58,098 nucleotides of DNA from Magnetococcales bacterium (lineage in GTDB: Bacteria > Pseudomonadota > Magnetococcia > Magnetococcales > Magnetaquicoccaceae), in the NCBI GenBank assembly GCA_015231375.1, contig JADGBT010000026.1:1-58098 (forward strand), given 5' to 3'. Below are positions 25,599 to 35,392 of the stretch, one piece after another. Numbering within the stretch: the stretch's first letter is position 1; each line of letters begins with the position of its first letter. A model generated the notes under the pieces. The model saw nothing but the letters and a program-made list of their open reading frames with translations. It was not told the origin of the DNA and did no database searches. A program made the translations under genes and the position numbers.

Positions 25599-28500
25599 AT
25601 GGCCGCCTATCTTCCCTGGACCCCCTGGCATAAAGTATTAACGCTCCGGGATGACCTTCGCTCCGGCGAATTGCCCATGCACATGTTTGCCGCCGACCTC
25701 TACGAGGTACTGATTCAAAGCGGCAAGCGGCCCATCTACGAGGATCCGGCGCAATTCTTTGCACTGACTTTTCCCACCTTCAATTTGCGTCAGTTGGTGC
25801 GGGACGTGGTGCTGCGGGTGGCGGGCCGCAACAGCAAAGCGGTTCGACAACTGGAATTGACCTACGGGGGCGGTAAAACACACACCCTTATCACGTTGCG
25901 TCATCTGGTGGCCGAGCCTGCCAACCTTCCCAGTCTGCCCGCCGTGGCGGAATTCCGGGAGGCCATCGGCGAACCCCCGCCCAAAAGCCGGGTAGCGGGC
26001 TTGTGCTTCGACAAGTTGGACGTAGAAAAAGGCATGGCCGTGCTGGACCCCAAGGGACAATCCAGAGTTCTGAAACATCCCTGGAGTGTGCTGGCCTGGC
26101 AACTCGCTGGCGAAGATGGCCTGAAACTCCTGCACGCCGAATCGTTGGTCGAGGAACGGGAGAGCGCGCCAGCGGAAAATCTGCTCACCGAACTGCTGGA
26201 GATGCCCACCAAAGAGGGACTTGGGGTGCTGATCCTCATGGACGAAGTGCTGATGTTCGTCCGGGAAAAAGTGGCGGCGGATCCCCGTTGGCGGGACCGC
26301 ATGATCAATTTTTTTCAGTACCTTACCCAGGCGGTCACCAAGGTGGACCGATGTTGTCTCGTTGTCTCGTTGCTGGCCAGTGACCCAAACAAGAGCGATG
26401 CCTTGGGGCGTCAGTTGCAGGGGGAGCTTTACGATATTTTTCAACGCCAGCGGGAAGAGGCGGTGGAACCCGTGGTCAAGGAGGATGTGGCCGAAGTGCT
26501 GCGGCGTCGCTTTTTCACGCCTCAATCCTTGCAAAACCGGGAGGCCTTTCGTCCTCACGTTCAGGCGGCCATGAAAGGGATCTTTACCCTGGACGACCAG
26601 ACCAGACGCCAGGGAGCCGACGCCGAGGAGCGGTTCTTAAGGAGCTATCCCTTTCATCCCAATCTGACCGATATTTTTTATACGAAATGGACCAATCTGG
26701 ATCGTTTTCAAAAGACCCGTGGCGTGTTGCGCACCTTCGCCCTGGCCCTGCGTGAAGCGGAGCAGTGGGACCAGGATCCACTGATCGGTCCTGGTGTCTT
26801 TCTCACCGCCCCTGCCAAAGAAGGACTTTCGGAGGCCTTGCGGGAACTGGTGACCGTAGCCGACACGGAAGAACACGAAGGTCACCAGCAACGATGGACC
26901 GGCGTCATCGAAGGCGAGATGGGACAGGCCAGGGAGATCCAGAAGGATTCGGTGGGAATTTCCTTTCGGGAGATCGAGAAGGCGGTGGTGGCGGTGTTTC
27001 TGCACTCCCAGCCCATCGGTATGCAGGCCCAGGCGCGTGACCTCCTGATTTTGCTGGGTACCACCCGATCCGATACCATCGAACTGACCAAGGGACTCGT
27101 TCGGTGGGCGCAGGTCAGCTTCTGGCTGGATGATCAATATTCCGGCACCACCCAAGGCAAGCTGCCAGGAACATGGCGGTTGGGGAACCGGCCCAATCTG
27201 ACACAAATGCACGCCGTGGCCGCCAATCGCATCAACGATCCCCTGGTGCGGGCACGACTGTTGGACGAAATTTCCAAGGTCAAGGCGTTGACATACGGTG
27301 CGTCTGCCTCTGGCGTGAAGGTTCACATGTTGCCCGCCAAACCAAGAGACATCGAGGATGACGGATTGTTTCATTACGCCGTTTTGGGGTTGGACGCCGC
27401 CTCGGATTCCGGCAAGCCCAGTGCCGAAGCCATCCGGTTTCTGGAGGAGACAACCGGACCGGAAAAACCCCGTGTCTTCCGCAACGCCTTGCTGATGCTG
27501 GCCCCTTCCCGCGATGGTGTCGAGGTTGCCACAGCCCGTGTGCGCGACTATCTGGCGTGGGAGCAGGTTCGTGCCGATCTCAAGGAGCAGGACGGCACCC
27601 TGGATGTGGCCCGCTTGCAGACCCTCGCCATCCATTTGGATACCTCCAGAGGACGCATTCCCGACGCCATCCGCCAGGCATGGTGTACAGTGATCACCGT
27701 CTCCGAACAAAAAACGGTTCATGCTTTTAAAATCAGCGTAAGCGACGAACACCATTTCAACATCATCAAGAACGATCCGCGCTCCCGCATCCAGGAGTCT
27801 GCCATTACCGCCGAAGCCTTGCTGCCAGACGGTCCGTATAATCTCTGGCGCAACGGAGAAACCAGTCGCCGGGTGAAAGATTTGGCTGGTGCTTTCGCCC
27901 AACTGCCCCATCTGCCCAAAATGCTTAAATCCCAGGCCATTCTGGACACCCTGGTAGACGGGTGCGCCCAGGGAGCGTTCGTGCTACGTCTGCCACGCCC
28001 CGATCAATCTTTCAGAACCTGGTGGCGATCCCGCCCGGATGATGCATCCCAGACCGATCTGGCCCTTGAACTGGTCTTGCCGGAAGCGGCCAGACTGGCG
28101 GAAGTTCTTCCGGACCTCATGCTTCCCGGCACTCTGCCCGGCCTTTGGAAAAACGAAGAGGTCACCATTCAGGAGATCATTGCCTATTTCAATGGCAACA
28201 ACGTGGTGCAGGTCCAACAGAACGGCTACCAGGAATCCGTATCGATTCCCCAGGCGGACCAGGAGGTGGTTCTTGCAGCCGTCCGCATGGCCGTGGAACA
28301 GGGAAGATTGTGGCTGATCAACGGACCGTGCAGCGTTCTGGCCGATTCGATTCCAACGGGCATGCTCGGCAACAAAGCCATCTTGCGATCTCCTCCCGCA
28401 CCCATCTCGGCGGTGGAAATTCTACCCGAAAATCTGCCGGACGCCTGGGAGAACGGCGAGACGAGAGCCATGTCTATCGCCAACACTCTCTCCATGAGAG

Positions 28501-28913
28501 GGACCTATAACCTCCCCTGGAAAACGGTCAAGGATGTCATCACCTCAGCCTTGAACGCCCGCTTTCTGGAGTTGGACGAGACATCCGGGATTTGGCCATG
28601 TGATTACATCGCCGCCAATCTAGTCAACCTGAGGGTGCCAACGGGTAAAAAGATCGGGGGGCCAGAACCCACCAAGCCCCGCAAAATGGATTCCAAGAGT
28701 CTCGTTGCCAAAGCCGATCTGGAACCTGCGGAAATCCAGGATCTTGCCGATCTCCTGCCCCAACTTCTGGCCATCAAGGCCAAGGTCAACATTCCCATGC
28801 GTTTTGGCCTGGAAATCGAACTGGGCGACGACAAGAAGGCACCACCTGACGAAATGGTCAAAGATGTTAACAAACTTTTGGAGAGCTTGAAAAAAGGATT
28901 CCGGTTGGAATGA
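25599..28913 (+). CDS. DUF499 AAA+ family ATPase
   Basis: This 1,104-aa protein has the DUF499 N-terminus (WHKVLTLRDDLRSGELPMHMF, then AADLYEV), Walker A TYGGGKTHTLI (88-98) and Walker B GVLILMDEVLMFV (about 207-219). LELTYGGGKTHTL is diagnostic. It keeps a long C-terminal half with no obvious nuclease. DUF499 proteins are nearly always found with DUF1156 methylases in predicted defence loci and probably act as large NTP-driven sensors or loaders of the methylase or helicase. Start ATG 25599 is preceded by AAGGA. Confidence 0.9.
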   Translation: MAAYLPWTPWHKVLTLRDDLRSGELPMHMFAADLYEVLIQSGKRPIYEDPAQFFALTFPTFNLRQLVRDVVLRVAGRNSKAVRQLELTYGGGKTHTLITLRHLVAEPANLPSLPAVAEFREAIGEPPPKSRVAGLCFDKLDVEKGMAVLDPKGQSRVLKHPWSVLAWQLAGEDGLKLLHAESLVEERESAPAENLLTELLEMPTKEGLGVLILMDEVLMFVREKVAADPRWRDRMINFFQYLTQAVTKVDRCCLVVSLLASDPNKSDALGRQLQGELYDIFQRQREEAVEPVVKEDVAEVLRRRFFTPQSLQNREAFRPHVQAAMKGIFTLDDQTRRQGADAEERFLRSYPFHPNLTDIFYTKWTNLDRFQKTRGVLRTFALALREAEQWDQDPLIGPGVFLTAPAKEGLSEALRELVTVADTEEHEGHQQRWTGVIEGEMGQAREIQKDSVGISFREIEKAVVAVFLHSQPIGMQAQARDLLILLGTTRSDTIELTKGLVRWAQVSFWLDDQYSGTTQGKLPGTWRLGNRPNLTQMHAVAANRINDPLVRARLLDEISKVKALTYGASASGVKVHMLPAKPRDIEDDGLFHYAVLGLDAASDSGKPSAEAIRFLEETTGPEKPRVFRNALLMLAPSRDGVEVATARVRDYLAWEQVRADLKEQDGTLDVARLQTLAIHLDTSRGRIPDAIRQAWCTVITVSEQKTVHAFKISVSDEHHFNIIKNDPRSRIQESAITAEALLPDGPYNLWRNGETSRRVKDLAGAFAQLPHLPKMLKSQAILDTLVDGCAQGAFVLRLPRPDQSFRTWWRSRPDDASQTDLALELVLPEAARLAEVLPDLMLPGTLPGLWKNEEVTIQEIIAYFNGNNVVQVQQNGYQESVSIPQADQEVVLAAVRMAVEQGRLWLINGPCSVLADSIPTGMLGNKAILRSPPAPISAVEILPENLPDAWENGETRAMSIANTLSMRGTYNLPWKTVKDVITSALNARFLELDETSGIWPCDYIAANLVNLRVPTGKKIGGPEPTKPRKMDSKSLVAKADLEPAEIQDLADLLPQLLAIKAKVNIPMRFGLEIELGDDKKAPPDEMVKDVNKLLESLKKGFRLE

Positions 28914-28934
28914 TTATTAAATTGGAGCTATTGA

Positions 28935-31900
28935 ATGGCTGATGGATTTTCTTGGACCTCATGGCTGCGTTTGCTTCTTCCTCTTGTTGGGAAGTTGTTC
29001 CCGTGGTTTCGTCGATTGTATGCGGAAAAAACGACTCTGCACGAAGAGAATGCTTCCCAACTGCCCATAACGCAGGAATCCTTTCAAATCACTCTGCGCC
29101 GATTGGCTGGGGCTGCTTCAGACGACCCTTTTTTCCAACAATTTATAATTGCTGTGGAACGCAGTTTTCTTTCCCCAACAGGAAAGTTTGAAGTGACGGC
29201 GGTCCAGGAATGGCTTAGGGAGCCAAATACTGAGGAAAACTTTTCCAGATTGGCAGCCTCGCAAGTTGGTGGTTATCTAATCGATCAAGATCAGATCAAA
29301 CAAAATTTGGTCCGATCATACACTGAAAAAACCGGGGAACATGAATCTTACGCTCATTCTGTTATTTCTGTAGTGATTGAAACGGTTGTGACTGGAGTGA
29401 CGGAATCCATGACGGAGTCCGATAGGGCAGCAGCTGGTTTGATTATGCGTAAAATGGATGAAAACACTATAACTGATCCAATCACTGTGCAAGCGCATAC
29501 GCAAGCAGTCAAACAGGAATTGGATCTGGTCTGCAAAAAACGAGATTTGTACAATTTCAAAGAAACAGAACGCATTTCAATTTTGGTAAAGAGAGTTTCC
29601 ACACAAGGGGATCTCCGATCCTGCGACCAAAAAATTAAGTCAGATGCGTTTTATTGGGCGGCACGTCTTCATGCCAGAGAGAAGAAAAATCTGAAGATGG
29701 CTAAAAACTATCTGAACCAATTGGAGAAGCTCTCTCCTGATTATAATCAATCCATTCCGAAAGCATGGGTCGCTCACCACGAAGGGCGTGATGATGAAGG
29801 GATTGCCTTACTGTCAAAACTCGAAGATCCCGATGGACGGTCCAATCTTCTATCAATGCTGTGGAAGTACAAAAATGCCGAAACTGCTTTACAGTGGTGG
29901 GAGCATACAAACCCAAATGGAAAAACTGGTTGGTTGACTCCTCGCGGTTATCGCATACTGTCTGTCGTCTTTACCCAACTCAACCGATGGGAAGATGCTG
30001 CAAATTTGCTGAATGGTCTGCCGGAAGAATTCTGTCATGAATACATCATCTTGCCATATATTACAGGCATCATCAATATGGCTGTATTTATTCCCGATCG
30101 TTTCAGAAAAGATATCGAAAAATTGGATTTAATACCATCTAGTGCGCCAGAACTTGAGCCATTGTCAATGGAAAATTTACAGCAATGGAAAATGAAGGCT
30201 CTTTCCGCTTTCAACAAGGCCAAGCAGATAGGAGAACAACTGGATGAACCCCTTCTTAGAAGTCGAGCACAAGCATGGATTGCTTGGCTGAAACTGACAG
30301 ACCCACTAACTAGAAAAGATGGAGAAGTCATGGTGATAGATGCCATGACCGATGGTCCTACCGCTTTAGAATTCATTGCTTTAGCAAGAGTTTTTAAGAT
30401 TCCGATCGATACAACCCCTCTATCCCGGCATTTAAAATCTTTAGAGTCGCTTGGGCATTTAAAAAATGATAATCGGCGTGCCGAGATAGATTTGATGCGC
30501 TACAGGAATAATCAAAATGATCTTGAGATATATTTAACGATAAATAGAAATATTATTTTGGAATCAATAGCACCCGCATCTTATTGCTGGTTACTGATTG
30601 ATACTTTGCTGCAAAATGAGAAATTTGAACAAGCAAAAATAGTATTTGATGAATATTCTGAACTTTTTGGAGATGAGGATCAAGGTCGATTGAGGGATCT
30701 TATCCAAGCCGCATGTGGACAAGATATCAAGGAGTCATTGCTACTTCGATATAAAAGAACATGGGAGGATATCGACCTCCATAACCTATGTTTCTCACTT
30801 CAACAATCCGGTGATTATGAAAAATTGCGCGCCTATTCTGCCGAATTGTGCCGACGTACACCTACGCCTGAGCACATTTGGCAACATGCTGAATGTTTGT
30901 TCCGCTTGAGAGATGATTATGCGATCATTGATTTTCTAGAAAAACATGCTGTTCTGGTTGGACATGATTCCGAATTATTAAACCAGAAGGCATGGACATG
31001 CTTTTTTCTTGGCCGCATGGAAGATGCGCGTAACGCATTGGAACAAAAGGCATTGCTTGCACCATCACCAATAGATGATGGTTTACGACAGGAGTTGGCT
31101 CTGCATGAGGGACGATGGGAAGAGTTGCCAACAATATTGGTAAGGGTTCAGAGAAATAGAGATCATTTTCGTCCCAGTGAACTAATACGATTTGCTCATG
31201 TGACGGCAGACCATTCGCCAAATGATGCGATTGCTCTTCTGGAAAGTCTTGTGGCAAACAATCCCATAGATATCATCGTGTTGCGCGATGCCGGTTTTCT
31301 GGCCTCGCGCTTAGGTCGTGATGATATTGCCATGCCGTGGCTAGCCAGATCACAGCAACTGTCTACAGAAACAGATAGCCTTTGGCAACAGTACGATTTG
31401 AAAGAAACCATGGAATTGATGATCAATAGAAGCTCACAAATCAATGAGATCAATCGTAAATGGACGATGGGGGAAATCACTATTCATCAGTTTTGTCACT
31501 GGCAAAATATCACCCTTACCGCAGTATTGGTTCAGGCGGCTATTGCCAACACCGAAAAAATCGACCCCAGACATCGCTCGGCACTTTCCATTCGTCCAGG
31601 CAATCGACTGTTATGGCAAACCGCATCCATCAAAGAAGTTGCGGTGGACATCACCACGCTGATTCTGCTCTCCTCGTTAGATCTCATCCCGGCATTTTTC
31701 CAAAGATTTGAAACCATTTATCTTCCCTGGAGCCTGATGGCCCAACTTCTACAAGAGCAAACCAGACTACGGTATCACCAACCATCTCAAATCAAAAATG
31801 CTAAACGCATTGTAAAACTGGTGGAAGATCAAAAGGCTGTCGTTCCGATTTGCACAGAAACTCCCCCAGAATGGCTTGTGCGAGAAGTTGGAAATGAAGA

Positions 31901-34900
31901 TGCGGAATTATTCACAATCGCTAAAAGCACCAATGGACGCATGGTCCATCCACTCCCTGTCCGAAAACTGTTAGAGTTTGATGGCAAATCATCCGATTTG
32001 GGTGAATACGCTGACGCTCTGCTGACATTACGTCAAATGGTTTCATGGATGAGACAAGCCGGTTTGCTGGACTCAACGACTATCGATAAAGCTGAACACT
32101 ATGTGCATGGCGTAGATACTGGAGAACCGCTTGGTGCAGATTATGATGGAATGGCACCACTCTATTTTTCATCGCTGGCGATTATTGAACTTCTCAACTC
32201 CGGAGTGTTGGAGGCACTGGCCGGATCCAACCGGCAAGTATTTTTTTCCAAGACATCCATTGAACAGGCAAAAGAACTGATACGTTATGAAGAAAATGCC
32301 ACTCAATCCATTGAATTATTAAACGCATTGAGGATCAAACTCCGAGATGCCATCCAAAGTGGAAAAATACGTCTTTTCCCTCGTCAAATCAAACATTCGT
32401 CCGGCAACATGGCAGGAATGATATGGGAAGAAATCTACTCACATTTCAAGGATGGCCAAGGAATTTGCGTAGATGACCGATTGCTTGGACGATTTGCCAA
32501 TATTCATGAGGAAGAGAGAAACTGTAAGGCAGTACTACTTGATACAGTAGATCTGTTGCATGACTTCACCGAGGCCAAAATCATTCAACCATCAGATCTT
32601 TATGCTAAGCTTTACGAACTAAGGAGACGAGGATTCCAATTCATCCCCGCAGACGAGCAGGAACTGCTACATTTGTTGAAGGCCGCAAGCATTGATCCAT
32701 TGACTGAACAATTGCAAGAGAGTGCAGAGCTACGGGCCATTCGGGAAAGCTGGTTCCGTTTTCGATCTCTGGGAATGTTGTCCAATTTGGATGAAGCCCA
32801 TTATGCCGAAGCCATGGGAACAACAGCCATGATTGTGGCTCACTCCCTTTGGCAGGAAATCAATACAGACGTAGTATGGGTCAAGGCTGCCTCAAGTTGG
32901 CTTTATCAAATCCTCTTTACTTGGCCATGGGACTGGCCAATGTTATTGGATAACCAGGAATGGAAAAATAAATTTCTCGAACAGAAGCTGCATTTGTTGG
33001 CACTCATGATCATTTCTAACTCAACGCCAGATAAGGTGCAACAGCATGGGTTACTTTATCATGACTGGTTGCAATCGCAGATTCTGGAACCATTGACTTT
33101 GAGTGCGCCCGATGTGTTGGATCAAATGACCGGAAATGTGAAAGCCTCTCTTGAAAAAATGATCGATCAGTTCAACCAACAGATACGAAGTAAAATGGCA
33201 CAATTTATTTTATCCAATATTCCTGATTTACTTTCTTCCCGCATTCATAAAGATCATTCTTTCCTTAAACGGCTTGGATTAGACCAAAATTTTCAAATGA
33301 GCTTGTTTGGAGCACCGTCAATTTCAGTCCAATGGTATGTTTCTGCAATGCAGGATCTCTATAAAAAACAATCTCCTGTTTCTTTGTCTGTACCAGATGG
33401 ACAGAAGCTGATCTTGTCTCTGAACGCAGGGACAATTTTTCTTGAATACGACGATGGATCTGGAAAATCGCTACGAACAGAACCCAATGTATTGAAACTT
33501 CTTGCTCCTGATTTACAATTAAGGATCCAGGGATTCGAAAAATTGATTGAAAATTTTTTGCATACGCATTCCAATGTCTTGACTTGGCGTCAACTTTTGG
33601 AAGATAGGCCTTTGAGTGATGCAGAATTTATTCTGTATCTCAATGAATTGAATGACTCCCCATCAATATTCATGAGAAAATTTATAGATACAATTAATCA
33701 TGGAAATTTAGAGTTTGATTTGTTAATTCCGTATTCATTGAATTATTTCGAAAGTCTTTGTGGACAATGGACAGAAGGATCCGATTTGTCTGAGTTCGAA
33801 CAGAATATTCTGCTACCCCATCGGCATCGATTAGCCTCTCACCCAAAATTAATTAATAGTCTTGAGATCATTCTGCCCATGTCTCTTCGGGACGATCTCT
33901 CGCCTGCTACCTTGTTTGAGAAAATCGACAACGATACGCTTTGGAAGGCTTTTCAGAATATTGGTTTGCGCAACGATCCTTTTGGCCTTTTGGGACAACT
34001 AGATATTTGTCTGGCCAGAGCAGACTTGGATGATCGTTATGCTATAATGGCAGAAACTATCTTCAATCAGTTCGCCAACATGGATTCAGAGCAGTCTCCT
34101 CTTCATGAACGCATCGCCCTCTTTAGTGGATTTGCGTCTCTTCTTGATCAGGAGTTACCTTTGCTACCAGAAATGGCAAAAATGCCTTTTTTCTGGCGCA
34201 GAGTGTGTGGATGGACCCATGCGGGCATGCTTACCCATATACTGACAAATCGAGTGAATAGCGCGCCTTTTTCGCAATGGTTGCAAAATATGGCTCACCC
34301 ATTGGGCCACTTGGCCAAATATCTTGATTTACGCCAAGCACCGCGCATTAATTTTATTTTTAATAGTCACTTTATGCTCCGTTGGGAATTGGAATCCAGA
34401 GTTTTACTTACACTCCAACGATACCCAAAAATGGCAGAAATGGATACGTACCGATCATACATCGAACGTTGGAAAAATCCCGAAAATCTCCAACCGTTCA
34501 TGTTATTTCCCGGACCTTTGGAAGAAGCTAATAATGCTTTTCCTTTGCAAAACAATAACGAAGAAGTTGCTAAATTTGTTTTTTCAATGTTTGAAAAAGA
34601 AGGTACTGATCTATGGGGAACTACTTGGAAGCTAATTCTATTTTTTGGCCTCAAACACAAGCTGCCAGAAGCATCAATAAATCAGATTACAGATATTGTG
34701 CATACGCTAAAATTTGGCGAGGGAGAAGAACAAAAAAAACAAGCTTTAAATGGGCTGATTCTTCTTTGTACGCTGGCAGTGCAGCAACAGGATAACATCC
34801 TGGCTGACAGCATTTTTTCTCTTATTAACGCAGAAGGACAAAAAGCAATGACAGTTGATGAAACTGATCAGTACATTTCTGCCGCGATCATTTTGATGGC

Positions 34901-35090
34901 AGCTTATCAAGAAATCTCAGATGGTATGATCAAACTGTCAGAATTTATGGCATCTCTTGCACAGACTCTGCCGAGCAAGGATATGCTCAACACTCTAAAT
35001 AATATTCTAGAGCAACTGCGACGATTGATCCCGGTATCTTTATGGCACTTTCAAGTTCCCGATGCGTGGGTAAAATCTATTCATTATTAA
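28935..35090 (+). CDS. Giant TPR-like repeat protein with PIN-like segments (2,051 aa)
   Basis: The N-terminus (WLRLLLPLVGKLFPWFRRLY) is amphipathic. Residues ~200-850 are helical repeats of TPR type (for example LNQKAWTCFFLGRMEDARNA and FLASRLGRDDIAMPWLARS). From ~903, VAVDITTLILLSSLDLI followed by LPWSLMAQLLQEQ looks like the start of a PIN-like fold. A second such block spans ~1071-1220 (LYFSSLAIIELLNSG ... GICVDDRLLGRF ... VLLDTVDLL). PIN domains are Mg-dependent RNases. The C-terminal third is helical and unrecognised. GGAG precedes ATG 28935. It is visibly AT-richer than the methylase and DUF499 genes. As the last gene it is the candidate effector. Confidence 0.65.
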   Translation: MADGFSWTSWLRLLLPLVGKLFPWFRRLYAEKTTLHEENASQLPITQESFQITLRRLAGAASDDPFFQQFIIAVERSFLSPTGKFEVTAVQEWLREPNTEENFSRLAASQVGGYLIDQDQIKQNLVRSYTEKTGEHESYAHSVISVVIETVVTGVTESMTESDRAAAGLIMRKMDENTITDPITVQAHTQAVKQELDLVCKKRDLYNFKETERISILVKRVSTQGDLRSCDQKIKSDAFYWAARLHAREKKNLKMAKNYLNQLEKLSPDYNQSIPKAWVAHHEGRDDEGIALLSKLEDPDGRSNLLSMLWKYKNAETALQWWEHTNPNGKTGWLTPRGYRILSVVFTQLNRWEDAANLLNGLPEEFCHEYIILPYITGIINMAVFIPDRFRKDIEKLDLIPSSAPELEPLSMENLQQWKMKALSAFNKAKQIGEQLDEPLLRSRAQAWIAWLKLTDPLTRKDGEVMVIDAMTDGPTALEFIALARVFKIPIDTTPLSRHLKSLESLGHLKNDNRRAEIDLMRYRNNQNDLEIYLTINRNIILESIAPASYCWLLIDTLLQNEKFEQAKIVFDEYSELFGDEDQGRLRDLIQAACGQDIKESLLLRYKRTWEDIDLHNLCFSLQQSGDYEKLRAYSAELCRRTPTPEHIWQHAECLFRLRDDYAIIDFLEKHAVLVGHDSELLNQKAWTCFFLGRMEDARNALEQKALLAPSPIDDGLRQELALHEGRWEELPTILVRVQRNRDHFRPSELIRFAHVTADHSPNDAIALLESLVANNPIDIIVLRDAGFLASRLGRDDIAMPWLARSQQLSTETDSLWQQYDLKETMELMINRSSQINEINRKWTMGEITIHQFCHWQNITLTAVLVQAAIANTEKIDPRHRSALSIRPGNRLLWQTASIKEVAVDITTLILLSSLDLIPAFFQRFETIYLPWSLMAQLLQEQTRLRYHQPSQIKNAKRIVKLVEDQKAVVPICTETPPEWLVREVGNEDAELFTIAKSTNGRMVHPLPVRKLLEFDGKSSDLGEYADALLTLRQMVSWMRQAGLLDSTTIDKAEHYVHGVDTGEPLGADYDGMAPLYFSSLAIIELLNSGVLEALAGSNRQVFFSKTSIEQAKELIRYEENATQSIELLNALRIKLRDAIQSGKIRLFPRQIKHSSGNMAGMIWEEIYSHFKDGQGICVDDRLLGRFANIHEEERNCKAVLLDTVDLLHDFTEAKIIQPSDLYAKLYELRRRGFQFIPADEQELLHLLKAASIDPLTEQLQESAELRAIRESWFRFRSLGMLSNLDEAHYAEAMGTTAMIVAHSLWQEINTDVVWVKAASSWLYQILFTWPWDWPMLLDNQEWKNKFLEQKLHLLALMIISNSTPDKVQQHGLLYHDWLQSQILEPLTLSAPDVLDQMTGNVKASLEKMIDQFNQQIRSKMAQFILSNIPDLLSSRIHKDHSFLKRLGLDQNFQMSLFGAPSISVQWYVSAMQDLYKKQSPVSLSVPDGQKLILSLNAGTIFLEYDDGSGKSLRTEPNVLKLLAPDLQLRIQGFEKLIENFLHTHSNVLTWRQLLEDRPLSDAEFILYLNELNDSPSIFMRKFIDTINHGNLEFDLLIPYSLNYFESLCGQWTEGSDLSEFEQNILLPHRHRLASHPKLINSLEIILPMSLRDDLSPATLFEKIDNDTLWKAFQNIGLRNDPFGLLGQLDICLARADLDDRYAIMAETIFNQFANMDSEQSPLHERIALFSGFASLLDQELPLLPEMAKMPFFWRRVCGWTHAGMLTHILTNRVNSAPFSQWLQNMAHPLGHLAKYLDLRQAPRINFIFNSHFMLRWELESRVLLTLQRYPKMAEMDTYRSYIERWKNPENLQPFMLFPGPLEEANNAFPLQNNNEEVAKFVFSMFEKEGTDLWGTTWKLILFFGLKHKLPEASINQITDIVHTLKFGEGEEQKKQALNGLILLCTLAVQQQDNILADSIFSLINAEGQKAMTVDETDQYISAAIILMAAYQEISDGMIKLSEFMASLAQTLPSKDMLNTLNNILEQLRRLIPVSLWHFQVPDAWVKSIHY

Positions 35091-35167
35091 AAATAATTAA
35101 TATCTTTGACAATCGGTGATCCCATAGCTACTCGATTTCCAACTCATAGCTTTATTAAAAGGTTTGT

Positions 35168-35392
35168 TTATACAAAAAATATAGGCATGTCAACAGAATC
35201 CTGCACCCGCACCGCACGCCCATCTCTCACAGCGACCCGATCCCCCACGTTGCCGTCCCCATTCAGCACCACCTCGACCACCCCCTGGGCCGTGGCCACC
35301 CTGGTCACCCCATTGGCCACCGAGACCACCCGGCCAGCCACTGACGCTCTTCCGGACAGCATTTCGCGCAGATCAGAGAGAGGACTCGACAT
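35168..35392 (-). CDS. Small OB-like phage tail protein (74 aa)
   Basis: The core VAGRVVSVANGVTRVATAQGVVEVVLNGDGNVGDRVAVRDGRAV is a beta-rich, OB-like pattern like small proteins that follow hub proteins in tail modules. It is the last gene of the minus-strand tail operon. Its start (ATG 35392) lies 20 bases inside the hub gene's 3' end, so it is translationally coupled. It converges with the defence operon; 77 bases separate the stops and I see no strong hairpin between them. Confidence 0.65.
   Translation of the reverse strand: MSSPLSDLREMLSGRASVAGRVVSVANGVTRVATAQGVVEVVLNGDGNVGDRVAVRDGRAVRVQDSVDMPIFFV

Noticed and set aside
16901-35090. Classification as canonical DISARM or BREX.
   Set aside because: Only the SNF2-type helicase and a methylase are shared by pattern. 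DrmA, DrmB, DrmC, PglZ, BrxC and BrxL were not seen.
35091-35167. Prophage attachment site at the left border of the tail module.
   Set aside because: No tRNA, no integrase and no direct repeat was seen between the defence operon and the tail genes.
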